DNA of 14,426 bases from RFPW01 sp040401595. GTDB taxonomy: Bacteria; Pseudomonadota; Gammaproteobacteria; Burkholderiales; Burkholderiaceae_E. The notes under the pieces were generated by a model. It had not been told where the DNA came from and made no database searches. It was given only the letters and a program-made list of their open reading frames with translations. The stretch spans positions 1 to 14,426 of the forward strand of contig JBBAOE010000044.1 of assembly GCA_040401595.1 (NCBI GenBank), in the 5' to 3' direction. The first letter of the stretch is position 1, and every line of letters begins with the position of its first letter. Both the position numbers and the translations under genes were made by a program. This document shows positions 6,922-13,299 of this stretch, in pieces.

Positions 6922-8004
6922 TTACGCCCCAGCCTTTTCGGCGAACTTCCAAGCGGATTCCGCCAGCGGGAACACGCGTTCGGCCATGGCTTGCGCATGT
7001 GACGAACTTGCGGTGCCGTCGATGACACGTTTTTTAATGCCTTGAATAATTCCGGCGAGGCGGAAGAAATTATAGGCAAAATACCAGTTCATGTCCGGCA
7101 CGCCGTCGCGACCCGTGGCGGCGCAATAACGCTCTACCATCGCGTCGAGTTCGGGAATGCCCAAAGCGACGCGGTCCAAATCCATAACGCCCGAGCGGCC
7201 TTCATTTTGTGTCACCCATGCCATTGCGACATAAGTGAAATCCGCGAGCGGGTCGCCCAAGGTGGACAATTCCCAGTCCAAAACCGCTACGACCTTTGCC
7301 TCTTTGGCATCGAAGATCATATTGTCGATGCGATAATCACCATGCACGACGCTGGTGCGTGTCTGTTCGGGCAAAGTCTTCGGCAACCATTCGATCAGCC
7401 GTTCCATTTCTGGCATCGTTTCGGTTTCGGCGAGGCGATATTGCTTTGTCCAGCGCTCCACCTGCCGCCCGAAATAATTGCCGGGCTTGCCAAAGTCGGA
7501 CAGGCCAGCGCCTTCAACATCCACATTATGCAACGCCGCAAGAGTGTCGATCATCGCCGCATAAGTTGCTTGGCGTTCCGCAGGATTTGACCCCGGCATG
7601 GCGCCATCCCAGATAGTGCGACCTTCAACCATGTCCATGATGTAAAACATCGAACCGATGACGCTGTCGTCGGTGCACAGGCCAAAGGGTTTTGCGACTG
7701 GAAAACCCGTGGGATAGAGGCCGGCAATCACCTTATACTCGCGGTCAACGGCATGCGCGCTGGGCAGCAGGGCGCCAAACGGCTTACGGCGTAGGACGAA
7801 GGAACCGCTGTTGGCGTTCAAGCGGTAGGTCGGATTTGACTGCCCACCCGCGAATTTCAGAACCTCGACCGGGCCTTCAAAACCTTCGACGTTGGCGTTC
7901 ATCCACTGCGCCAATTTTTCGGCGTCGAGGATGTCGGCTCCGCTTGGCGCAACGGTGCCGGTAAAGGCTGTTTGCGCGTCAATCGGGGTTGGGGCTGCGC
8001 TCAT
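6922..8004 (-). CDS. APH-fold kinase, ACAD10/11 N-terminal domain type (probable 4-hydroxyacyl-CoA kinase)
   Basis: A 360-aa aminoglycoside-phosphotransferase-fold protein. It is not expected to be an antibiotic kinase, because its motifs are those of the kinase half of ACAD10/ACAD11 and of LvaA-like proteins. These include the ATP loop GGQSNPTY (53-60), LRRKPFGALLPSAH (71-84) with Glu89 in VDREY, the catalytic loop H221-G-D-Y-R-I-D-N228 (base Asp223) and the metal site L-D243-W-E-L-S-T-L-G-D-P (242-252). In the characterised systems this kinase phosphorylates the 4-hydroxyl of a 4-hydroxyacyl-CoA and a partner ACAD removes the phosphate. Such an ACAD gene lies one gene upstream in this operon, so the same reaction type is inferred. 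The ATG overlaps the ADH stop by 4 nt (ATGA) and has no good Shine-Dalgarno of its own, pointing to translational coupling. Confidence 0.9.
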   Translation of the reverse strand: MSAAPTPIDAQTAFTGTVAPSGADILDAEKLAQWMNANVEGFEGPVEVLKFAGGQSNPTYRLNANSGSFVLRRKPFGALLPSAHAVDREYKVIAGLYPTGFPVAKPFGLCTDDSVIGSMFYIMDMVEGRTIWDGAMPGSNPAERQATYAAMIDTLAALHNVDVEGAGLSDFGKPGNYFGRQVERWTKQYRLAETETMPEMERLIEWLPKTLPEQTRTSVVHGDYRIDNMIFDAKEAKVVAVLDWELSTLGDPLADFTYVAMAWVTQNEGRSGVMDLDRVALGIPELDAMVERYCAATGRDGVPDMNWYFAYNFFRLAGIIQGIKKRVIDGTASSSHAQAMAERVFPLAESAWKFAEKAGA

Positions 8005-9089
8005 TGGTCAAAAACGATGACCGAACGCGCCGAATCGCCGCGCTTCATCTGGTCAAAGCCCTCGTTGATCCGCTCAAGCGGAATGGTCTCCGAAACGATA
8101 CTGTCGAGGTCCAAAAGGCCACGCATGTAAAAATCCACCAGACGCGGGATATCAACAGGGAAGCGGTTGCCGCCCATGAATGCGCCTTGCAGCTTTTTGC
8201 CCGAGAGCAGGTCCATCGCGGACAGGCCAACCGAATGCTGCAACGGCATCATGCCTAGGATCGTTGCTGTCCCGCCGCGCCTCAGTGACTTTACGGCAAG
8301 CTCGCCCGACGCGGGACGACCTACAGCCTCAATCGCATGATTGACGCCGCCCTTGGTCAATTCCTGAATTTGCTTAGCTGCATCAGCATCCATTGGGTCG
8401 ATGACATCCGTCGCACCCAGCTTCATTGCAAGCGCACGCTTTTCGGGCATTGGGTCAGCGGCAATGATGCGGCCAGCGCCTGCAATTTTCGCGGCATTGA
8501 TAGTCGCAAGTCCAACGCCGCCACAGCCGATAACTGCCACGGTTTCGCCGGGTGTGACTTTGCAGGCGTTGAAAATGGTGCCTGCACCCGTGGTCACGGC
8601 GCAACCAATGACCGATGCCTTATCGAGCGGCATTTCGGGGTTGATCGCGACGCACGCATGTTCATGCACCAACATCATTTCGGCATAAGCTGACAGGTTG
8701 AGCATCTGGTTCATGATGCTGCCATCGGGGCGCGTCAGGCGCGGGGCTTCGCCGGGCTTGCGCCGGGTTTCGCCGCCAAGGCACAAGGACATCCGGCCAG
8801 TGACGCAATATTCGCAATGGCCGCAGAACGCGCTCAAGCAAGTTACAACGGCGTCGCCGACTTTGACGGTGCGCACTTCGCTGCCCACCGCCTCGACAAT
8901 GCCCGCCGCCTCATGCCCGGGGATAGCGGGTAGAGGATGCGGATAGGTGCCCTCGATAAAGTGCAAGTCGCTATGGCATAATCCGCAGGCCGCGGTGCGG
9001 ATGAGCACCTCATGCGGCCCGGGATTGGCAATGTTAATCTGCTCAATTTGAAGCGGTTTGCCCGCTTCAATCAGGACCGCAGCCTTCAC
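8001..9089 (-). CDS. Zn-dependent alcohol dehydrogenase (MDR superfamily)
   Basis: A 362-aa medium-chain dehydrogenase. Catalytic zinc ligands are Cys38 (GLCHSD), His59-Glu60 (GHE) and Cys163 (GCAVTTG). The four structural-zinc cysteines are Cys89, Cys92, Cys95 and Cys103. The Rossmann motif is G188-C-G-G-V-G193, and Asp212 at the end of the next strand (IIAADP) predicts NAD(H). The overall pattern matches the class III-like ADH group that includes mycobacterial AdhD-type and terpenol/aryl alcohol dehydrogenases. It would interconvert an alcohol and an aldehyde or ketone in the pathway. The start is GTG at 9089, overlapping the ACAD TGA by 4 nt (GTGA), with GGGAG 8 nt upstream. It sits between the kinase and ACAD genes, which is unlike the fused order in ACAD11. 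Confidence 0.93.
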   Translation of the reverse strand: MKAAVLIEAGKPLQIEQINIANPGPHEVLIRTAACGLCHSDLHFIEGTYPHPLPAIPGHEAAGIVEAVGSEVRTVKVGDAVVTCLSAFCGHCEYCVTGRMSLCLGGETRRKPGEAPRLTRPDGSIMNQMLNLSAYAEMMLVHEHACVAINPEMPLDKASVIGCAVTTGAGTIFNACKVTPGETVAVIGCGGVGLATINAAKIAGAGRIIAADPMPEKRALAMKLGATDVIDPMDADAAKQIQELTKGGVNHAIEAVGRPASGELAVKSLRRGGTATILGMMPLQHSVGLSAMDLLSGKKLQGAFMGGNRFPVDIPRLVDFYMRGLLDLDSIVSETIPLERINEGFDQMKRGDSARSVIVFDQ

Positions 9090-10369
9090 CGTGTTGCTCC
9101 CATATCACCGCTGGACATGCCGTCTTTGCCACGGCCGCCATGCTTGCCCAATTCCATACGCGCGATGGCGCGGGCGTGCACTTCGTCGGGTCCATCGGCC
9201 AGACGCAAGGTGCGCTGATGCGCCCAAGCAGAGGCGAGACCGAAATCGTCGGAAACACCGCCACCGCCATGCGCTTGGATGGCATTGTCGATGATGCTCA
9301 AAGCCATATTGGGTGCCTGCACCTTGATCATTGCGATTTCAGCGGCAGCCGCCTTGTTGCCGACCTTGTCCATCATATCCGCTGCCTTCAGGCACAGCAG
9401 ACGTGTCATTTCAATGTCGATACGAGCACGCGCGATACGTTCTTCCCATACGCTATGCTCGGCAACGGTCTTGCCAAAGGCGACGCGCGATTGCAGGCGC
9501 TTGCACATTTTTTCCAGCGCTTCTTCGGCAACGCCGATGGTACGCATGCAATGGTGGATGCGGCCTGGTCCAAGGCGGCCTTGCGCGATCTCGAACCCGC
9601 GACCTTCGCCCAGCAACATGTTCGATGCCGGAATACGGACATCCTTCAATTCGATTTCCATATGACCATGCGGCGCGTCGTCATAACCAAAGACAGGCAG
9701 ATGACGCAGAATGTTTACACCGGGGGAATCCAGTTCCATCAACACCATCGACTGCTGCGCATGGCGCTTGGCTTCAAAATCGGTCTTGCCCATGACAATC
9801 GCGATTTTGCAGCGTGGGTCGCCAGCACCTGACGACCACCATTTTACACCATTGAGGACATATTCATCGCCTTCACGACGGATCGAGGTTTCGATGTTGG
9901 TAGCATCCGAAGAGGCAACGGCGGGTTCTGTCATCAAAAACGCCGAACGGATTTCGCCGTTCATCAACGGGATCATCCATTTTTCTTTTTGCTCAGCCGT
10001 GCCATAGCGCAGGAATACTTCCATATTGCCGGTGTCTGGCGCCGAACAGTTATAGACTTCGGATGCAAAACCGATGCGGCCCATTTCTTCGGCGCACAAT
10101 GCATATTCCATGTTGGTGAGGCCGGGGCCATCAAAATGCACGCTGTCATCGACATGCACGCGGCCCGATGTTGGCGGCATGAACAAGTTCCAAAGGCCTG
10201 CGGCCTTGGCCCGTGCCTTTTCTTCTTCAACGACTTGCAGCACTTTCCAACGGTCACCCACTGCCTGTTCGGCATAATAATCTGCGACGCGTGGACGCAA
10301 GAAGCGTTCATTATGGTCGCGGATACGGTCCCGCCAATATGTTTGCTTGTCGTTGAGATCGAAATCCAT
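9086..10369 (-). CDS. Acyl-CoA dehydrogenase family protein, ACAD10/11-like
   Basis: A 427-aa FAD flavoprotein of the ACAD superfamily. It has the FAD/substrate motif MTEPAVASSDATN (146-158), VLNGVKWWSSGAG (171-183), VFGYDDAPHGHMEI, GEGRGFEIAQGRLGPGRIHHCMR (254-276) and QAHGGGGVSDDF (365-376). GRIHHCMR and ADGPDEVH (391-398) are signatures I recognise from the C-terminal part of animal ACAD10/ACAD11 and from bacterial LvaC-type proteins. Where ordinary ACADs have the catalytic Glu in Y-E-G-T, this protein has A-D392-G-P. In the known systems the partner kinase makes a 4-phosphoacyl-CoA and this ACAD eliminates phosphate, so it need not be a simple dehydrogenase. AGAGGAA 8 nt before the ATG supports the start. 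It follows the transporter gene by 32 nt. A 15-residue Gly/Ser-rich tail follows the conserved core. Confidence 0.93.
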   Translation of the reverse strand: MDFDLNDKQTYWRDRIRDHNERFLRPRVADYYAEQAVGDRWKVLQVVEEEKARAKAAGLWNLFMPPTSGRVHVDDSVHFDGPGLTNMEYALCAEEMGRIGFASEVYNCSAPDTGNMEVFLRYGTAEQKEKWMIPLMNGEIRSAFLMTEPAVASSDATNIETSIRREGDEYVLNGVKWWSSGAGDPRCKIAIVMGKTDFEAKRHAQQSMVLMELDSPGVNILRHLPVFGYDDAPHGHMEIELKDVRIPASNMLLGEGRGFEIAQGRLGPGRIHHCMRTIGVAEEALEKMCKRLQSRVAFGKTVAEHSVWEERIARARIDIEMTRLLCLKAADMMDKVGNKAAAAEIAMIKVQAPNMALSIIDNAIQAHGGGGVSDDFGLASAWAHQRTLRLADGPDEVHARAIARMELGKHGGRGKDGMSSGDMGATR

Positions 10370-10401
10370 GGCTCATTCCTCTTTCAAATTTAATTGATTG
10401 G

Positions 10402-11817
10402 TTAACTGGCAGACTCTGCCGTTGTGTTCAAGGCGCGCAAGCGTTCATTATGACTTTCGCGCGAAATCGGGAAATACCGCAGAATAAGGATGCCGATAAT
10501 GCCAATGACGACCACCGTGCCCATATAATAAAGTGCCAGCCCATCGAGGACGGCGACATCAACTTCGCCCGGCTGCGCATCTTGCGGAAAACTGGCAAAG
10601 CTCAGGATCATTCCGGCCGCGAAGGTGCCGATGCCAACGGCACATTTCTGCATGAAGAAATAGCCTGCAAAGAACAGCCCTTCAGAACGCCGGCCCGTTT
10701 CTTGCTGCGATGCCTCCACCACATCGGCCATCATTGAGGACATCAACATCATCATACTCACCGCCGCGCTATTGGCGATCGTCATTAAGCCAAACATGAA
10801 CAGGATCGAAGGGTCCGATGGCGCCCCGGGCACAAGGTCGAGCAGCCAGCTTCCGTATAATGCCGCCGTGAAGCTCAGCGAGATAATCGCGAATAGAATT
10901 GCAGCATGTTTCTTGCCCAATCGTGCGGATACGGGCGGAACAATCATGAAAGCAATGATGACTGTCGAAAATAGGGTTAGCGCATAATAGAGCATTTCCA
11001 TCTGTTGCAGCTGCCATAGAAAAGCGAGCTGGTAATTGGTGAGGGCAAAGGTCATCCCTTGGTTGATAAGCCCGAATAAAGCTGCGGAGACGAGCCACAG
11101 AAAGGCGCGGTTGGACAATGTCGCTTTCACCTCCGCAAGAGCATGGCCAAGGCCAGCACCGCGTGGGGCAGGGGGCGAGGGCTTAGCGATGTGCCGATGT
11201 TGCCCAAGCGCGGAGATGAGCACCGCCCCGCTCATCATCAGCGCGCCCCACACCGAATAGGCATCATACCCCGCAGGGTCGCTCACGCCCTTTTCGCCCG
11301 TGAAGAAAATGCCATAAGCAAAAATGAGCATCAGCAAGCCGCCCGCCCAGCCGAACAGGAAACGATAGCGCATCAAACGCGTGCGCTCATCATAATCGCC
11401 GGTGAGTTCAGGTACGAGGGCTATAGAAGGCACTTCACACATCGCTACCAAAGTGCGCGCCAAGACGGCGGTGCAGAACAGCCAGATGATCGTGCCCATC
11501 TGCCCCATTGCGGGCGGATGCCATAGCAACAGCCAGATAATGCCAAGCGGAATGGCGGCGGCGTATAGCCATGGCAGGCGCCTTCCCCATTTGCTTTGCG
11601 TGCGGTCGGACAATTCGCCAATTATCGGGTCGGCAAAGGCATCAAAAATCAGCGCAGCCATGATGACGGTGCCAACGATGCCCGCATCAATCCCAAGCAC
11701 CTGATTATAAAAAATCAGTAAGAATACCGAAAAGCCATTGTCCTTCACGCCATAGGCAACTGAGCCAAGACCGTGCATGACTTTTAAGGATCGGGGAAGT
11801 GCGACGGTTGCTACCAT
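10402..11817 (-). CDS. MFS transporter of the GPH (MelB-like) cation symporter family
   Basis: A 471-aa inner-membrane carrier with about 12 hydrophobic helices. The MFS_2/GPH signature is clear near helix 2 and loop 2-3: D59-A-F-A-D63-P-I-I-G-E-L-S-D71-R-T...W-G-R-R80-L-P. Asp59 and Asp63 occupy the cation-site region of MelB. In sphingomonads such carriers often accompany catabolic clusters and may carry non-sugar substrates, so import of the pathway substrate is inferred. It is the first gene of the leftward operon. The ATG at 11817 has no obvious Shine-Dalgarno. A 14-codon ORF with a good one ends 6 nt upstream in the same frame and may deliver ribosomes to it. Met14 is an alternative but weaker start. 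Confidence 0.9.
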   Translation of the reverse strand: MVATVALPRSLKVMHGLGSVAYGVKDNGFSVFLLIFYNQVLGIDAGIVGTVIMAALIFDAFADPIIGELSDRTQSKWGRRLPWLYAAAIPLGIIWLLLWHPPAMGQMGTIIWLFCTAVLARTLVAMCEVPSIALVPELTGDYDERTRLMRYRFLFGWAGGLLMLIFAYGIFFTGEKGVSDPAGYDAYSVWGALMMSGAVLISALGQHRHIAKPSPPAPRGAGLGHALAEVKATLSNRAFLWLVSAALFGLINQGMTFALTNYQLAFLWQLQQMEMLYYALTLFSTVIIAFMIVPPVSARLGKKHAAILFAIISLSFTAALYGSWLLDLVPGAPSDPSILFMFGLMTIANSAAVSMMMLMSSMMADVVEASQQETGRRSEGLFFAGYFFMQKCAVGIGTFAAGMILSFASFPQDAQPGEVDVAVLDGLALYYMGTVVVIGIIGILILRYFPISRESHNERLRALNTTAESAS

Positions 11818-11823
11818 ATCGGC

Positions 11824-11868
11824 TTAAATCACAAAACGCGAAAAGGCGTGTTTTCCGGCGAATCGCAC
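11824..11868 (-). CDS. Putative 14-aa leader ORF upstream of the transporter
   Basis: GTG at 11868 is preceded by AGGAG at 9-nt spacing. It reads MRFAGKHAFSRFVI and stops at TAA (11826-11824), 6 nt before the transporter ATG and in the same frame. Because the transporter start lacks its own Shine-Dalgarno, this looks like a translational-coupling leader peptide. Alternatives are a decayed N-terminal extension, a sequencing error at the TAA, or chance. The peptide contains no run of one amino acid that would suggest classical attenuation. Confidence 0.4.
   Translation of the reverse strand: MRFAGKHAFSRFVI
11833..11854. other. Imperfect inverted repeat within the transporter leader
   Basis: Plus-strand AAAACGCG (11833-11840) and CGTGTTTT (11847-11854), separated by AAAAGG, are complementary except for one position. 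In the leftward mRNA the stem has an A/C mismatch, so it would be weak. It lies inside the putative leader ORF, and could be a modest mRNA structure or chance. Confidence 0.25.
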
Positions 11869-11895
11869 GATGTTTCTCTCCTAAAACCCACCCTT

Positions 11896-11923
11896 ATGCT
11901 AGGCGCGCTGCCCAGCCTGTCAA
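11896..11923 (-). promoter_or_regulatory. Sigma-70-like promoter of the seven-gene catabolic operon
   Basis: On the minus strand a perfect -35 TTGACA (11923-11918) is followed after 16 bp by TAGCAT (11901-11896), matching TATAAT at four of six positions. Transcription would begin near 11890, leaving a leader of about 70 nt with the Shine-Dalgarno and small ORF at 11824-11868. No regulator gene lies nearby to suggest which factor controls it. Confidence 0.55.
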
Positions 11924-12028
11924 TCGGGATGCAAATGACGTTACGGCATGCATTGCTCACCGATAAAGACTTGCGTTTCGGTGCGTGACCGCCCAAAAAT
12001 TCATCAAGCAATTAAACAGGAGAGCGTC

Positions 12029-13189
12029 ATGTCCGACCGTGAAACATTCCGCGCCGAGGCACGCGCCTGGCTGGAGGAAAACTGCCCCGCCGAAATGCGC
12101 ATACCGGCCAAAGGTGACGAAGACGTCTGTTGGGGCGGACGCAATTTTGTGTTTCAATCTGAAGCACAAAAAGTGTGGCTCGAGCGCTGCGTCGCCAAGG
12201 GCTATACGGTGCCTGATTGGCCCAAGGCGTATGGTGGCGCTGGCCTTTCCCCGCAGGAAACAAAAATACTGCGTCAGGAAATGGCCAAGCTTGGCTGCCG
12301 TTCGCCGCTCAACAGCTTTGGCATCTGGATGCTTGGCCCGGCCTTGCTGAAATTCGGCACTGAGGAACAAAAAGTCCATTATATGGGTCAAATCGCCCGC
12401 GGCGAAATCCGTTGGTGTCAGGGCTATTCCGAACCGGGTTCGGGCAGCGACCTTGTGTCGATGCAGACCTTTGGCGAAGACAAAGGCGACCATTGGGTCG
12501 TCAATGGCCAGAAAATCTGGACTTCTTATGCTGACAAGGCCGATTGGATTTTCTGCTTGGTCCGCACCGACAAGACGAACAAATATCAAGGAATCAGCTT
12601 CCTGTTGTTCGACATGGAAACAGCTGGTGTTTCGACCAAGCCCATTAAGCTCATCTCCGGAAACTCGCCCTTCTGCGAAACTTTCTTCGACAATGTTGTC
12701 GTGCCCAAGCACCAGATTGTTGGCGAAATCAATCGCGGCTGGGATGTGGCCAAATATCTGCTTGGCCATGAACGCGAAATGATTTCGGGCATGGGCGGCG
12801 ATGGCGGCGTGACCTCGATTGGCGCAGCGATGAAGGCGACATTGGCCGAAGAATCGGTGCTCCGTGCGCAAATGGCGTTGTTCGATGTCGATAACCTGAC
12901 CTTCCGTGCCCATGGCGAACGCTTCATGGACGAATGGAAAACTGGCAAGGCGCACCCTGCTTATTCCAACCTGATGAAATATGTCGGGACCGAATTGAAC
13001 AAGAAACGCAATGAACTGGTCATGTCGATCGGTGGCTCTCAAGCGCTGGAGTGGGAAAGCGAACGTGCAAATGGCGGGTCAAAGGCGCGCAATTGGCTGC
13101 GGACCAAAGCAAACTCGATTGAGGGCGGTACCAGCGAAGTGATGCTGAACGTCGTGTCGAAGCGCATCCTTGAGATGCCGGGCGGTTAA
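12029..13189 (+). CDS. Acyl-CoA dehydrogenase, catalytic-type subunit of a two-gene pair
   Basis: A 386-aa ACAD-family flavoprotein. Visible motifs are QGYSEPGSGSDL (131-142; FAD/substrate loop), VVNGQKIWTSYA (157-168), GISFLLFDM (188-196), GEINRGWDVAK (232-242) and the C-terminal N362-S-I-E365-G-G-T-S-E370. Glu365 is in the position expected for the catalytic base. It resembles the larger subunits of mycobacterial FadE/ChsE heteromers, which act on CoA-thioesters of sterol side chains or branched acids. The frame is open from ATG 11948, but ATG 12029 is chosen: AGGAGAG lies 4 nt before it and the protein then begins MSDRETFRAEARAWLEE, a normal ACAD N-terminus. It is divergent from the catabolic operon and followed after 110 bp by a second ACAD gene. 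The substrate is unknown. Confidence 0.93.
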   Translation: MSDRETFRAEARAWLEENCPAEMRIPAKGDEDVCWGGRNFVFQSEAQKVWLERCVAKGYTVPDWPKAYGGAGLSPQETKILRQEMAKLGCRSPLNSFGIWMLGPALLKFGTEEQKVHYMGQIARGEIRWCQGYSEPGSGSDLVSMQTFGEDKGDHWVVNGQKIWTSYADKADWIFCLVRTDKTNKYQGISFLLFDMETAGVSTKPIKLISGNSPFCETFFDNVVVPKHQIVGEINRGWDVAKYLLGHEREMISGMGGDGGVTSIGAAMKATLAEESVLRAQMALFDVDNLTFRAHGERFMDEWKTGKAHPAYSNLMKYVGTELNKKRNELVMSIGGSQALEWESERANGGSKARNWLRTKANSIEGGTSEVMLNVVSKRILEMPGG

Positions 13190-13196
13190 CATTATC

Positions 13197-13274
13197 GCTC
13201 CAGTTGAGGCTGGAGCCCATCACGCATTTTAGTCGCGACCGAGAGACGACATAGGCCCCAGCCTGCGCTGGGGC
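13197..13274. repeat. Paired palindromic element (two 7-bp-stem hairpins) between the ACAD genes
   Basis: Hairpin 1 is GCTCCAG (13197-13203), a 6-nt loop, CTGGAGC (13210-13216). Hairpin 2 is GCCCCAG (13255-13261), a 6-nt loop, CTGGGGC (13268-13274). Both stems are perfect and share the core CCAG/CTGG; 38 bp separate them. The layout is that of a dispersed intergenic palindrome (REP-like). Similar CCCAGC...GCTGGG units are, to my recollection, frequent in sphingomonad genomes. No T-run follows either, so a terminator is unlikely. mRNA-end protection or tuning of the ratio of the two ACAD proteins is possible. Confidence 0.6.
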
Positions 13275-13299
13275 GAGGAAATGAATAAGGGTATATATT

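Noticed and set aside
6899..6952. Longer start (ATG 6952) for the NADP-type SDR
   Set aside because: It would overlap the kinase gene by 31 nt and add an unconserved Trp/Arg-rich stretch; ATG 6898 has an excellent Shine-Dalgarno and a standard SDR N-terminus.
7042..7590. 182-aa open frame on the plus strand opposite the kinase gene
   Set aside because: Antisense shadow of a gene with intact kinase motifs.
6922..8004. Aminoglycoside resistance kinase
   Set aside because: The fold is shared, but the LRRKPFGALLPSAH and LDWELSTLGDP motifs and the neighbouring ACAD point to the ACAD10/11 kinase group.
9140..9832. 230-aa open frame on the plus strand opposite the ACAD10/11-like gene
   Set aside because: Antisense shadow, His/Gln-rich and without recognisable domains.
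11948..12028. Longer start (ATG 11948) for the first right-hand ACAD
   Set aside because: The extra 27 residues are not ACAD-like, and AGGAGAG sits immediately before ATG 12029.
11957..13042. 361-aa open frame on the minus strand opposite the first right-hand ACAD
   Set aside because: Long only because of codon composition on the opposite strand; the plus-strand ACAD has all family motifs.
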